Assembly: GCF_008629685.1 (NCBI RefSeq) | Contig: NZ_VWSF01000022.1 | Coordinates: 1-64,000, forward strand | Origin: Adhaeribacter rhizoryzae | GTDB taxonomy: Bacteria > Bacteroidota > Bacteroidia > Cytophagales > Hymenobacteraceae | DNA length: 64,000 nucleotides | Direction of reading: 5' to 3' | Shown: in pieces, positions 7,866 through 16,328 of the stretch | Numbering within the stretch: the stretch's first letter is position 1 | How the letters are laid out: each line of letters starts with the position of its first letter | The notes under the pieces: generated by a model | The model's input: the letters and a program-made list of their open reading frames with translations, nothing else | What the model was told of the DNA's origin: nothing | The model's database searches: none | Program-made: the position numbers and the translations under genes

Positions 7866-9662
7866 TTATTTAGTATTGTTGGTAGAAGTACTTTCCAAAG
7901 CTTCTTCTTTTTGTTTTTGTGCTTCGGTGTGCGGCTCCTGCGCTTTGGTGCCCGTTTCGGGTAAATCCGAAATTAGCGGCGATTTGGAATTGGTAATATG
8001 GTCTTCCAGGAAATCGCCGAGTTCGGTATATTTCTGGTAACGTTTGGCGTAAATTTTAGCTTTTTCGGCATCCGGAATATATTCCGCATCAAAACCTTGG
8101 CCCATGGCGGCCATCGCATCTTCTACTTTTGCATAAATACCGGCGGCCGTAGCGGCAAACATGGCGGCGCCAATGGCGCAAGTTTGTTCTGATTTATGAA
8201 TCCGGATGGGCATATTCATCACGTCGGCCATCATTTGCATGATAAACGGTGATTTTTTAGCCACGCCGCCCAAACCTATCAGGCCTTTTACCGGTACGCC
8301 TTGTTCGTTAAACCGGTCCACAATTTTTTTCGCGCCAAAACAGGTAGCTTCTACCAAGGCCCGGAAAACCCGGGGCGCATCGCTGCCCAAACCTAAGCCC
8401 GAAATAGCGCCTTTTAAGAGTTGGTTCGCATCGGGTGTCCGGCGGCCGTTAAACCAATCTATCGCGTATTCATTATTCTCCGATAAAGGAATCTGTTCAG
8501 CTTGTTTGCTGAGTTCCGGAATTATTTTCGCCGATATTTCATCTAGCAATGACTTAGCGGTTTGGGCATCTATTACCTGCGACTGCGCAAAGAATTGCTG
8601 CAAAGGCCATAGCAATATTTTCTTAAACCAGGCGTAAGTATCGCCGAAGGCCGATTGCCCGGCTTCCAGACCCATCATGCCCGGAATAACCGAGCCTGGC
8701 ACCTGACCGCAGATACCGTTTACCAGTTTATCTTTTACTTCATCAATGGGTGCTACCAGCATGTCGCAGGTAGAAGTTCCCATTACTTTGCTCAGGTGGT
8801 ATGGCTCCACTTGTCCGCCCACCGCGCCCATGTGCGCATCAAAAGCGCCTACGCCTACTACCACATCGGTAGATAAACCTAAACGTTCGGCCCACTCCGG
8901 ACTTAAATTGCCGGCCGGCTGGTCGGAAGTATAAGTATCTTTAAACAAACGGGAAGTAAAGCCGGAGAGCAATGGATCAAGAGTAGCGAAAAAATCTTCG
9001 GGTGGTAAACCGCCAAATTCCACGGCCCACAACGATTTATGACCCGCCGAACAAACACCGCGCTTCATTTGGTGCACATCGGTACCGCCGGTGAGCAAAA
9101 ATGGAATCCAGTCGCAGTGTTCTACCCAGGAGTAGGTGGCTTCGCGCACTTGTTTATCGGCCCGCAGGGTACGCAATAACTTCGCCCAAAACCACTCCGA
9201 CGAATAAATGCCACCAACGTATTGTAAATAATTAGTATCGAATTTTTTGGCGTGCTCGTTTATTTCGGCCGCTTCGTTTACGCCCGTATGGTCTTTCCAA
9301 AGCACAAACATGGCATGCGGATTTTCTTCGAAGCCCGGCAATAAGGCTAAAGGTGTTCCGGTTTTATCTACTGCTACCGGCGTGGAACCAGTGGTATCTA
9401 CGGCAATGCCTTTTACCGCTGCGGCAATATTTTTACCGGCCTTTTGCAGGCACTGGGTAATGGTGTATTCCAGGCCTTCTATATAATCCAGCGGGTGCTG
9501 CCGGAACTGATTTTCGGCAGGAACGCAATAAGCACCGGCTTCCCAGCGGGGATAATTAAAAACCGCCGAGGCTACTTCTTCGCCATTCCGGGCATTAACC
9601 AGTACCGACCGAACAGAGTCGCTGCCGTAATCGACTCCTATTACAAAAGTATCTTTTTCCAT
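7866..9662 (-). CDS. araB: ribulokinase (FGGY family)
   Basis: A 598-residue FGGY carbohydrate kinase that phosphorylates L-ribulose with ATP. The N-terminal GVDYGSDSVRSVLVNA matches the ribulokinase phosphate-1 motif; VDTTGSTPVAVD and GLGGVAKKSPFIMQMMADV in the second half fit substrate- and ATP-binding regions. It is first of the araB-araD-araA-symporter run. The last ~45 residues after EDHITNSK form a Glu/Thr/Lys-rich low-complexity tail beyond the conserved fold, which makes it longer than typical AraB (about 560). A perfect palindrome AATACCGGTATT (9775-9786) lies 113 bp upstream and is a possible operator site. Confidence 0.96.
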   Translation of the reverse strand: MEKDTFVIGVDYGSDSVRSVLVNARNGEEVASAVFNYPRWEAGAYCVPAENQFRQHPLDYIEGLEYTITQCLQKAGKNIAAAVKGIAVDTTGSTPVAVDKTGTPLALLPGFEENPHAMFVLWKDHTGVNEAAEINEHAKKFDTNYLQYVGGIYSSEWFWAKLLRTLRADKQVREATYSWVEHCDWIPFLLTGGTDVHQMKRGVCSAGHKSLWAVEFGGLPPEDFFATLDPLLSGFTSRLFKDTYTSDQPAGNLSPEWAERLGLSTDVVVGVGAFDAHMGAVGGQVEPYHLSKVMGTSTCDMLVAPIDEVKDKLVNGICGQVPGSVIPGMMGLEAGQSAFGDTYAWFKKILLWPLQQFFAQSQVIDAQTAKSLLDEISAKIIPELSKQAEQIPLSENNEYAIDWFNGRRTPDANQLLKGAISGLGLGSDAPRVFRALVEATCFGAKKIVDRFNEQGVPVKGLIGLGGVAKKSPFIMQMMADVMNMPIRIHKSEQTCAIGAAMFAATAAGIYAKVEDAMAAMGQGFDAEYIPDAEKAKIYAKRYQKYTELGDFLEDHITNSKSPLISDLPETGTKAQEPHTEAQKQKEEALESTSTNNTK

Positions 9663-10029
9663 AGCTCAATTAAATTGTCAAATTAACGCTTATTATCTCT
9701 AGAAAAAAAATATTTTATTTGTTCTTTTCGCAGATTGATAGGATTTTTTGGCTATTAAATTTTAACTAAGGTCAAATACCGGTATTCACACAAAAATTCA
9801 AGGTGATCGTACTAAAATAATATATACATAGCGAAAGAAGCCAATATTAATTCAGTATTAATATTTAGCGGCGGGTTAATTTTATTTGCTTTAGCATTGG
9901 CAAAAGTGGTGTACCCGCGTAAATGGTGTTTAAACTACGGTACTATTTTGCTTCTCAGGTTTAAGGCTATAATTATTCCCCGGATTTAAATCCTAAGAAT
10001 AAATAACTGACTTTAGGCTGGCTATGAAA
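9663..10029. promoter_or_regulatory. araB upstream region with palindromic candidate operator
   Basis: A 367-bp AT-rich gap, presumed to hold the araBDA promoter (minus). The only distinct structure I see is the perfect 12-bp palindrome AATACCGGTATT at 9775-9786, next to GTGTGAATACC read on the minus strand. A similar GTGAATAC string occurs in the araR/GH43 intergenic region near 11103. I did not find a convincing -7 TAnnTTTG box. Confidence 0.4.
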
Positions 10030-10248
10030 TTATTTTTCTTCGTTTTTACTCTGGGCCGAATCGACTGGGTTTTCTGAAGAATTAGGCGTGCCGTATTCTG
10101 AATTGATGGGATTGGTAGTGCTGGAGTCGTCGGCGGTAGCGGCTTCGGAACTACTGGCGGCTTCTGTGTTGGTATTGGTTTTTTCGCTGGAGCAAGCAGG
10201 CAATAAATATACACTTGCCACTAAAAGTACAAAAGTGAATTTTTTCAT
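10030..10248 (-). CDS. small Ser/Thr/Asn-rich lipoprotein
   Basis: A 72-residue protein with a clear lipoprotein signal (MKKFTFVLLVASVYLLPAC, cysteine at 19) followed by a low-complexity hydrophilic chain rich in Ser, Thr, Glu and Asn. Such short lipoproteins are common in Bacteroidota and have no assigned function. Located between araB and araR on the same strand; there is no terminator between araR and it, so it may be cotranscribed with araR. An overlapping minus-strand ORF in another frame (9993-10214) looks like a shadow. Confidence 0.7.
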   Translation of the reverse strand: MKKFTFVLLVASVYLLPACSSEKTNTNTEAASSSEAATADDSSTTNPINSEYGTPNSSENPVDSAQSKNEEK

Positions 10249-10343
10249 AGCTGTTGGTTTCTTTAAAGATGAAGTCTGCTTTTGTTAAACTTTTCAGCTT
10301 ACGAAAATAAAGGTTGGGCTGTTTTTAAATAACCCGGGCCTTC

Positions 10344-11045
10344 TTACAAAAATTTATCCGGGTTAGGAATAAATTTTAGAAAGGCCTGGAAATTTTCGGA
10401 ATATTTTTGCTTATCGAGTTTATAATAAAAAGCGCCTTTCCGGGAATTGCCTTTGTCTTTGTCTTTTTGTTTTACCAGCAAACCCGTTGATAAAACCTTG
10501 CGGCTGAAATTACGCTTATCGAAAGTGGTGCCGTATAAACCTTCGTACAAATTTTTGAGTTGCGGAATGGTGAATTTTTCGGGCAGCAATTCAAATAAAA
10601 CCGGGTGTAAGGCTGCCTTGTAGCGCAGGCGTTTCATGGCGGTTTCCACCATTTGTTCGTGGTCGAAAATGAGCTGGGGCATTTCGTCCAGTAAAAACCA
10701 ATCGGCGTTGTATTCGTGGTTAATCTGCTTTTCGTACTGCTGAATATCAATTAAGGCAAAATAAGTTACCGCCAAAGTTCTTTCTACCGGATCGCGCTTC
10801 GGGTCGCCGAAAGTTTGCAATTGTTCCAGGTAAACTCCTTCCAGGCCGGTTAATTGTTTCAGCACCCGGTTAGCCGCCAGTTCCAGGCTTTCTTCCGGCT
10901 GAATAAAGCCACCCATTAAGCTCCATTTTTTTCTTTCGGGGGCAAACCCTCTCTGAATGAGCAATAGTTTAAACTTTTCGCCATCAAAACCGAAAACAAT
11001 GCAATCTACAGCTACCAGAAACCTGGTCTGACCCGAATATTTCAT
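10344..11045 (-). CDS. araR: Nudix-related transcriptional regulator of arabinose utilisation (AraR type)
   Basis: A 233-residue NrtR-like regulator. The N-terminal ~140 residues are a Nudix fold (FGFDGEKFKLLLIQRG; GGFIQPEESLELAANRVL). The Nudix box is degenerate: the expected REUxEE core reads RVLKQL, so hydrolysis is unlikely. The C-terminal ~85 residues (FELLPEKFTIPQLKNLYEGLY, then KVLSTGLLVKQ) form a winged helix. Nudix-type AraR repressors responding to arabinose are known in Bacteroides. Its position between araBDA and the divergent GH43 genes supports the same role here, with the sugar bound in the Nudix pocket. An inverted repeat CAGTAAT-N8-ATTACTG lies 26 bp upstream of its ATG and could be an autoregulatory operator. 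Confidence 0.87.
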   Translation of the reverse strand: MKYSGQTRFLVAVDCIVFGFDGEKFKLLLIQRGFAPERKKWSLMGGFIQPEESLELAANRVLKQLTGLEGVYLEQLQTFGDPKRDPVERTLAVTYFALIDIQQYEKQINHEYNADWFLLDEMPQLIFDHEQMVETAMKRLRYKAALHPVLFELLPEKFTIPQLKNLYEGLYGTTFDKRNFSRKVLSTGLLVKQKDKDKGNSRKGAFYYKLDKQKYSENFQAFLKFIPNPDKFL

Positions 11046-11070
11046 GCTCTTTTATAATCCTGTTTAGGAA

Positions 11071-11092
11071 CAGTAATTAAATATTATTACTG
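11071..11092. promoter_or_regulatory. inverted repeat upstream of araR
   Basis: CAGTAAT (11071-11077) and ATTACTG (11086-11092) are perfect arms around an 8-nt AT spacer, 26 bp upstream of the araR ATG. Position and symmetry fit an operator; no binding data. Confidence 0.4.
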
Positions 11093-11274
11093 ATAAGTTG
11101 TGGTGAATACACTTTTAGGAAATCTACTAATTATTAGCACTGCCAATAACTGGGTGTATTTATTCGCAAAATGTAATATTCTCCTTTATTTTCCAATTAC
11201 ATAAGCCTTCTAAATTACAATATTTATTTGTTGGTACTTTATTTAGAATAAATCTGGTTTTTATAATTTTATAA

Positions 11275-11309
11275 TTGTTGTTTTTACATTTATGTAATTA
11301 CTATATTTG
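11275..11309 (+). promoter_or_regulatory. Bacteroidota-type promoter of the GH43 unit with palindrome in the spacer
   Basis: TTG (11278-11280) and TATATTTG (11302-11309) are 21 nt apart, matching the Bacteroidota -33 TTG / -7 TAnnTTTG pattern. A 14-bp palindrome, TTACAT-TT-ATGTAA (11284-11297), fills the spacer, where a bound repressor would block polymerase. The GH43 ATG is 92 bp downstream of the -7 box. Confidence 0.55.
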
Positions 11310-11401
11310 TTAACGGGCAAATGATGATCGCACCTTCGGCTGATGCTATTTTTCGTTCGTAAATATTTTTATTCCAGAAGGGTTATAGCAAAGCTTCCTA
11401 C

Positions 11402-12880
11402 ATGAAAAGCCTGGTTAAATTTTATTTATATATCAGCGCTATTGGGTTAAGCTTTAGCACCATATCTTGTAAGAAAGATTCCGATGTAAATATTAAGCCC
11501 CAGCCGCCAGATCCAACGCCAGCAGTTTTTGATATAAACGCCATAAGCGATACTTACGCCGAACTGGCACCTTTTAACAATGTAGCGCAGTGGGGGCCCT
11601 ATAATGTGCACGACCCGGCTATTATTAAAAGTGGCGAATATTTTTATTGTTACAGCACCGATGCCGCTTTCGGCATTACCGTTCGGCCCGGCATTCAGGT
11701 CCGGAAATCGAAAGATTTAATTCAGTGGGAGTTTGTGGGTTGGGCGTTCCCGGATTTGCCCCCGCAAGCCGCCAATTATATTAAACAAAATGGCGGAACG
11801 CCGTTTGCTTCGTTGTGGGCGCCGTATGTTATAAAAGTAAATAACGAATACCGCTTATATTATTCTTTATCGTCGGCAACACCTAAACTCAGCGCCATTG
11901 GGTTAGCCACCGCCTCATCGCCCGCAGGGCCTTGGACCGAGAAAGGATTAGTAGTTACTTCCCGTGACAATATTCCGATGACCAATGCCATTGATCCTTC
12001 AGTAATTGTAGATGCAGGCGGCCAGCATTGGATGTATTACGGTTCGGCCTGGGATGGTATTTATATTCTGAAACTCGATGCGGCTACCGGTTTAGCGGCT
12101 GTCCCCAATGCTAAAGGCAAACGCATAGCCCAACGCGGCTCTACCGGCGGGCAGATTAACGGTAATATTGAAGGTCCCGAAATAATTTATAACCCGGAGC
12201 TCAAAAAATATTACCTCTTTATTGCTTACGACTGGCTCGAAACCAAGTACAACGTGCGAGTAGGCCGCGCTGATTCGCCGGAAGGCCCTTTCTACGATTT
12301 CGCCGGACAGGATATTAACAACGAGCAGGATAATGGCCCCATGATTCTGGCGCCTTATCAGTTTACCGGTCACGGTGGTTGGCAGGGCGTGTCGCATCCG
12401 GCGGTTTTCCAGGAAAGCGGGCAGTTTTTTATGGCGCATCAGGGGCGGCCCGGCGTAAATAAATTTTTTATGGTGTTGCACGTGCGCGAAATATTCTGGA
12501 CGCCGGATGGCTGGCCGGTAGTGTCGCCGGAACGGTACGCGGGGGTGAGCCAAACGCCCATAACGCAAACCGAATTGGTGGGCAACTGGGAACAAATTGT
12601 GCTGGGTTACCGGGTAGTGCCGGGTTACGCCAACGAACAAACTATACCGGATTTCCAGGTAGCTTTTCCATTAAAAATTAATGCCGATGGCACTTTAAAC
12701 ACCGATGCCGGCAGTACCTGGAAATACCAGGCGCCTTGGCTGGAAATGAAGTGGCTCAATGGCTTTACCGATAAAGTACAGGTTACCCGGGGCCGCGATT
12801 GGGAAAACAAAAAGCCCGCTTTAATCTTTACCGGCTTAAACAACAATGGCACGGCTATTTGGGGAAAGAAAACGCTTTAA
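11402..12880 (+). CDS. GH43 arabinan endo-1,5-alpha-L-arabinosidase, lipoprotein
   Basis: A 492-residue surface or periplasmic lipoprotein with signal peptide and lipobox FSTISC (Cys 23). The five-bladed propeller of GH43 covers about residues 45-365: the general-base Asp is in NVHDPAIIKSGEYFYCYS, the pKa-modulating Asp in NAIDPSVIVDAGG and the acid Glu in GNIEGPEIIYNPEL. Residues ~385-492 form a C-terminal beta domain of the GH43_C type. It should hydrolyse arabinan or arabino-oligosaccharides outside the inner membrane. The gene is divergent from araR, with a good promoter at 11275-11309. A degraded GH51 gene and a second GH43 gene follow on the same strand. Confidence 0.9.
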   Translation: MKSLVKFYLYISAIGLSFSTISCKKDSDVNIKPQPPDPTPAVFDINAISDTYAELAPFNNVAQWGPYNVHDPAIIKSGEYFYCYSTDAAFGITVRPGIQVRKSKDLIQWEFVGWAFPDLPPQAANYIKQNGGTPFASLWAPYVIKVNNEYRLYYSLSSATPKLSAIGLATASSPAGPWTEKGLVVTSRDNIPMTNAIDPSVIVDAGGQHWMYYGSAWDGIYILKLDAATGLAAVPNAKGKRIAQRGSTGGQINGNIEGPEIIYNPELKKYYLFIAYDWLETKYNVRVGRADSPEGPFYDFAGQDINNEQDNGPMILAPYQFTGHGGWQGVSHPAVFQESGQFFMAHQGRPGVNKFFMVLHVREIFWTPDGWPVVSPERYAGVSQTPITQTELVGNWEQIVLGYRVVPGYANEQTIPDFQVAFPLKINADGTLNTDAGSTWKYQAPWLEMKWLNGFTDKVQVTRGRDWENKKPALIFTGLNNNGTAIWGKKTL

Positions 12881-12988
12881 AGTATATTTTATCAAAGGCT
12901 AGCTGATGCTTTTTTTACCCAAAAACCATTGTTGGTAAAGACTGCTGAAGCTAAAAAGAAATATTAATCAACCACCTTTTAATAAAAG

Positions 12989-13356
12989 ATGTTAAAAAAT
13001 AAACTCCTAAAATTATATGCTGCGTTTTTGAAAACAGCGATCCTCCACGTTACTTACGCCCAAAACGAAGTTTTTACCGTTAAAGCTAACCAACTTACCG
13101 CCCCCATTCAGCCTACCAGGTGGGGCGTATTTTTTGAAGATACTAACCTGGGGGCCGTTGGCGGACTGTATGCCAAAATACCCTAACCGGCAATTTTGGT
13201 TTCTCGAATGAAGGCTTCCGGGGCATGGGCATTAAAAAAGGCAACCAATATGATTTTTTTGATTTGGGCTAAACACTGGATGAAAATAGTTTAATGCAAA
13301 ACATTAACTTAAAGCCATATTTCTTTAATGTGATTCGGGTTAAAGTTTCTGCATAA
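12989..13356 (+). pseudogene. decayed GH51 alpha-L-arabinofuranosidase (N- and C-terminal remnants)
   Basis: An intact 65-codon opening ends in a stop at 13186, but its sequence is plainly the GH51 N-terminus: signal peptide, then TVKANQLTAPIQPTRWGVFFE and DTNLGAVGGLYAKI. In another frame (13204-13272) comes NEGFRGMGIKKGNQYDFF, which in intact GH51 enzymes lies tens of residues further on. The same frame continues after a stop into a chain ending LKPYFFNVIRVKVSA and TAA at 13354-13356, matching the C-terminal strand of GH51. The catalytic core (over 400 residues) is gone, and at least one frameshift and large internal deletions are needed. It lies between two intact GH43 genes, which suggests loss of one activity from an arabinan operon. 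Confidence 0.85.
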
Positions 13357-13483
13357 ATAAACATGAATATTTTAGAATAAATACGCAGAAGGCAGCTTAC
13401 CAAAAGCTGCTTCCTTTTCTAATATTTAGTTCAACTTTTAATTAACTCCTATAATATTTCAGCCACAAATAACTTTATAAATA

Positions 13484-14587
13484 ATGAAATTAAAACACTT
13501 ACTCTTGGTTCCGGCCCTAGCCTTTCTGTTGCAGGAAACACAGGCGCAAACTACTCCACCTGCGACAGGGCAACCACCGGTCCAAACAAGCCAGCAACCT
13601 AACCAACTGGACCCAAATAAGCTGTACAAAAATATTTCGGTGCACGACCCGGTTATGGCCAAGCAGGGCGATACTTATTATTTATTTTGTACCGGTAGGG
13701 GCATATCGGTTTGGTCTTCTAAAGATTTGGAAAACTGGAAGCGCGAAAGCCCGATATTTGCCACGGCACCGGAGTGGGCGGTGCAAGCCGTGCCTACTTT
13801 CCGGAACCATATTTGGGCACCCGATATTAGCTACCACAACGGCAAATATTATTTGTACTATTCAATTTCAGCTTTTGGTAAAAATACATCGGCCATTGGC
13901 GTTGCTACCAATACCACGTTGCACCCCACCGATAAAGATTTTAAATGGGTAGATCACGGCAAAGTTATTCAGTCGTATCCCGGCAAAACTAACTGGAACG
14001 CCATCGACCCTAATATTATTACCGATGAAGCTGGTACTGCCTGGATGTCTTTTGGCTCTTTCTGGGATGGCCTGAAACTGGTGAAATTAAGCAAGGACCG
14101 CTTAAGCATTGCCGAAGATCCGGCAAATATTCCTACCATTGCGAGCCGCAAAAAAGATCCGGCTACGGGGAACCCACCATCAGTTGGCGATAACCCGGTA
14201 GATGCGGGTGGTAATGCCATTGAAGCTCCTTTTATTTTTAAGAAAGACAAGTATTATTATTTGTTTGCTTCTATTGATTATTGCTGCAAAGGCGTAAACA
14301 GCACTTATAAAATGATTGTTGCCCGCGCTAAAGATGTACAAGGTCCTTACCTGGATAAAACCGGTGTTTCTATGGCGAAAGGCGGCGGTACTATGGTGCT
14401 GGAAGGTAATAAAGATTGGTATGGCGTAGGGCACAATTCGGTGTATACCTTCGGTAAAAAAGATTACCTGGTGTTCCACGGGTACGAGGCCGCCGACAAC
14501 GGCAAATCGAAGTTGCGCATTGAAACTCTGACTTGGGATAAAGATGGTTGGCCGGTAGTTACAGCCAAAGCCGGCAATAATTTGTAG
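13484..14587 (+). CDS. GH43 arabinan endo-1,5-alpha-L-arabinosidase, secreted
   Basis: A 367-residue single-domain enzyme with a Sec signal peptide (cleavage near LQETQAQ, residue 22) and a Pro/Gln-rich linker to about residue 45. GH43 features are in order: Asp in ISVHDPVMAKQGDTYYLF, Asp in NAIDPNIITDEAGTAWMSFG and Glu in NAIEAPFIFKKDKYYYLF. The segment FASIDYCCKGVNSTYKM and the GVGHNSVYTF motif are hallmarks of endo-arabinanases of this family. It lacks the lipobox and C-terminal domain of the 11402-12880 enzyme, so the two probably differ in location or chain-length preference. It follows the decayed GH51 gene by about 130 bp. Confidence 0.91.
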   Translation: MKLKHLLLVPALAFLLQETQAQTTPPATGQPPVQTSQQPNQLDPNKLYKNISVHDPVMAKQGDTYYLFCTGRGISVWSSKDLENWKRESPIFATAPEWAVQAVPTFRNHIWAPDISYHNGKYYLYYSISAFGKNTSAIGVATNTTLHPTDKDFKWVDHGKVIQSYPGKTNWNAIDPNIITDEAGTAWMSFGSFWDGLKLVKLSKDRLSIAEDPANIPTIASRKKDPATGNPPSVGDNPVDAGGNAIEAPFIFKKDKYYYLFASIDYCCKGVNSTYKMIVARAKDVQGPYLDKTGVSMAKGGGTMVLEGNKDWYGVGHNSVYTFGKKDYLVFHGYEAADNGKSKLRIETLTWDKDGWPVVTAKAGNNL

Positions 14588-14635
14588 AAATATTATACCA
14601 TTATCAAATTGAAAATGCACCCTAGTTTCTTATCA

Positions 14636-14801
14636 AATATTTTCTAAAGCATGCCCACGCAATCCAGTCATTCTGCAGAATTCGAAGAATTCCAAAAGAA
14701 TCTTATTAGCAGTTAACCGATAAGATTCCTCCGGAATGACAGCGTTGGGTGGTATGGCCTTATATATTTAAAAGCGCAGCAATCATTTTATTTTGGTATT
14801 A
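14636..14801. repeat. dispersed palindromic intergenic repeat, copy 1
   Basis: Shares with copy 3 (44849-44997) the left flank AATATTTTCTAAAG, a GTCATTC...GAATGAC hairpin with AATCTTAT/ATAAGATT inner arms, a G-rich GTTGGGTGGTATGGCCTT segment and an identical 25-nt right flank (14777-14801). The left hairpin arm here carries extra bases, so the stem is imperfect. Confidence 0.8.
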
Positions 14802-14817
14802 AACTACGGCATAAAAA

Positions 14818-14851
14818 AATAGCCCGGACAATATTATTTGTCCGGGCTATT
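14818..14851. terminator. bidirectional terminator between GH43 and galM
   Basis: AATAGCCCGGACAA pairs with TTGTCCGGGCTATT (14-bp perfect stem, 6-nt loop), with T/A tracts on both sides. It lies between convergent genes. Confidence 0.9.
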
Positions 14852-14887
14852 ATTTTTATAAGTTATGTATTTAGAAAAATATTAGCG

Positions 14888-16096
14888 CTACTGTGCTGGC
14901 TGGTCTTTTACCGAAAACTTATAGATAGTGCTGGTTTTATAAGTATCGCCGGGTTTTAAAATGGTAGACGGAAAGCTTGGCTGGTTTGGCGAATCCGGGA
15001 AGTGCTGGGTTTCTAAACAAAAGCCGTAATGCTTCTTGTAAGCCGTATTGTTTTTGCCGGTTAATGAGCCATCCAGGAAGTTACCAGAGTAAAACTGAAT
15101 GCCGGGCTCGGTGGTAGTTACTTCCATAAACCGGCCGCTGGTTGGTTCATACACGGTGGCCGCCTGTTTCATCGAGCCATCGGGGTTGCTGAGTACATAG
15201 TTGTGGTCGTAGCCACCTTCTACCTGGGTAATGCGCGCCCCAATGGCAGTAGGCTCAGTAAAGCCCATAACCGTGCCTTTTACCGGGCGTAACTCGCCGG
15301 TTGGTATCAGGCTGGCATCTACCACGGTATAGCGGTCGGCGTTAATGGTTAAAATATGCTGCAGCGCATCTTCGGCCTGGCCGGCGGCTAAGTTAAAATA
15401 ACTATGATTGGTTAGGTTTACCGGGGTAGCTTTGTCGGTGGTAGCTTCGTAATCAATGCGCAATTCATTGTCGGGTGTTAAGGTATAGGTAACATGCGTC
15501 GTTAGCGTACCAGGATAGCCTTCTTCGCCGTCTTTGCTCACGTAAGTTAATTTTAAAGCCTGCTGACCGGCTACTTCTTCGGCTTGCCAAACAACTTTAT
15601 CAAAACCTTTAATACCACCATGCAGGTGATTGGCGCCATTGTTTTTAGCCAGGGTATAGGTTTTTCCATCTAACGTGAACTGGCCTTTAGCGATGCGGTT
15701 GCCGTAACGGCCAATCAGAGCACCAAAGTACGGGCCGCTTTTTAGGTAGGCATCGCTCTGGTAACCTGCTACGCTGTCAAAACCTAGTACCACATCGCCG
15801 GGCTTGCCATTTTTATCGGGGGTAATAAGCGAAGTAACAATACCGCCGAAGTTGGTAATTTTTACTTCCATGCCTTTCTCGTTGCGCAGGGTATATAATT
15901 GTACTTCGGTGCCGTCTTTGGTTTTGCCAAAGCTTTCTTTCTGAATGCTCATGTTGGAGTTAGTTTCTTCGTTACTGTTAGTGGTAGAAGTTTCTTCGGT
16001 TTGTGCGCTTTTATTGTTGCAACTGTACAGGGTAGGAGCGGTAACGCCTAGTCCGGCCAGCAATAGCAACGTGTGGCGCAGGTTACTTTTTTTCAT
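14888..16096 (-). CDS. galM: aldose 1-epimerase (mutarotase), lipoprotein
   Basis: A 402-residue protein, longer than cytosolic GalM because of a lipoprotein signal (lipobox TLYSC, Cys 26) and a Thr/Asn/Glu-rich linker to about residue 50. The mutarotase fold follows: GPYFGALIGRYGNRIAKGQF carries the conserved Arg, NNGANHLHGGIKGFDK the first His and NLTNHSYFNLAAG the catalytic His region; the catalytic Glu is in FCLETQHFPDSPN near the end. It interconverts alpha and beta anomers of aldoses, here probably outside the inner membrane. It lies between arabinan genes and a SusC/SusD unit and could serve either; a terminator at 16266-16309 separates it from the SusCD unit. Confidence 0.94.
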   Translation of the reverse strand: MKKSNLRHTLLLLAGLGVTAPTLYSCNNKSAQTEETSTTNSNEETNSNMSIQKESFGKTKDGTEVQLYTLRNEKGMEVKITNFGGIVTSLITPDKNGKPGDVVLGFDSVAGYQSDAYLKSGPYFGALIGRYGNRIAKGQFTLDGKTYTLAKNNGANHLHGGIKGFDKVVWQAEEVAGQQALKLTYVSKDGEEGYPGTLTTHVTYTLTPDNELRIDYEATTDKATPVNLTNHSYFNLAAGQAEDALQHILTINADRYTVVDASLIPTGELRPVKGTVMGFTEPTAIGARITQVEGGYDHNYVLSNPDGSMKQAATVYEPTSGRFMEVTTTEPGIQFYSGNFLDGSLTGKNNTAYKKHYGFCLETQHFPDSPNQPSFPSTILKPGDTYKTSTIYKFSVKDQPAQ

Positions 16097-16265
16097 ATAA
16101 GCAGATTTCCTGGTTTTAGAAGGTTTGGAATTAATGGTTTAAAACTAATCAAATATTTAAAATTGCCGAAACTAAACATTTGTAAAAGAATTCTACCGGC
16201 ATCATGATTTGGAATATGCCGGTAATTTAGTAGCTAAATATTATAAGCAGACGGGTTTAAAAACA

Positions 16266-16309
16266 AAAAGCATTATACCATTAGGGTTAGCCGCTGGTAT
16301 AATGCTTTT
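16266..16309 (-). terminator. terminator of the SusC/SusD/DUF3823 unit
   Basis: AAAAGCATTATACCA (16266-16280) and TGGTATAATGCTTTT (16295-16309) form a perfect 15-bp stem, 20 nt past the DUF3823 stop. Confidence 0.8.
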
Positions 16310-16328
16310 GGTTAGGGTTTTTACCAGA

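Noticed and set aside
9993-10214. 73-codon minus-strand ORF with Pro-rich product
   Set aside because: Shifted frame of the small lipoprotein gene, which has the credible signal peptide and lipobox.
12092-12640. 182-codon minus-strand ORF
   Set aside because: Antisense to the GH43 catalytic domain, whose motifs establish the plus-strand reading.
13484-14587. Possibility that the second GH43 is a beta-xylosidase
   Set aside because: The CCKGVNSTY and GVGHNS segments fit endo-arabinanases, and the arabinose operon context agrees.
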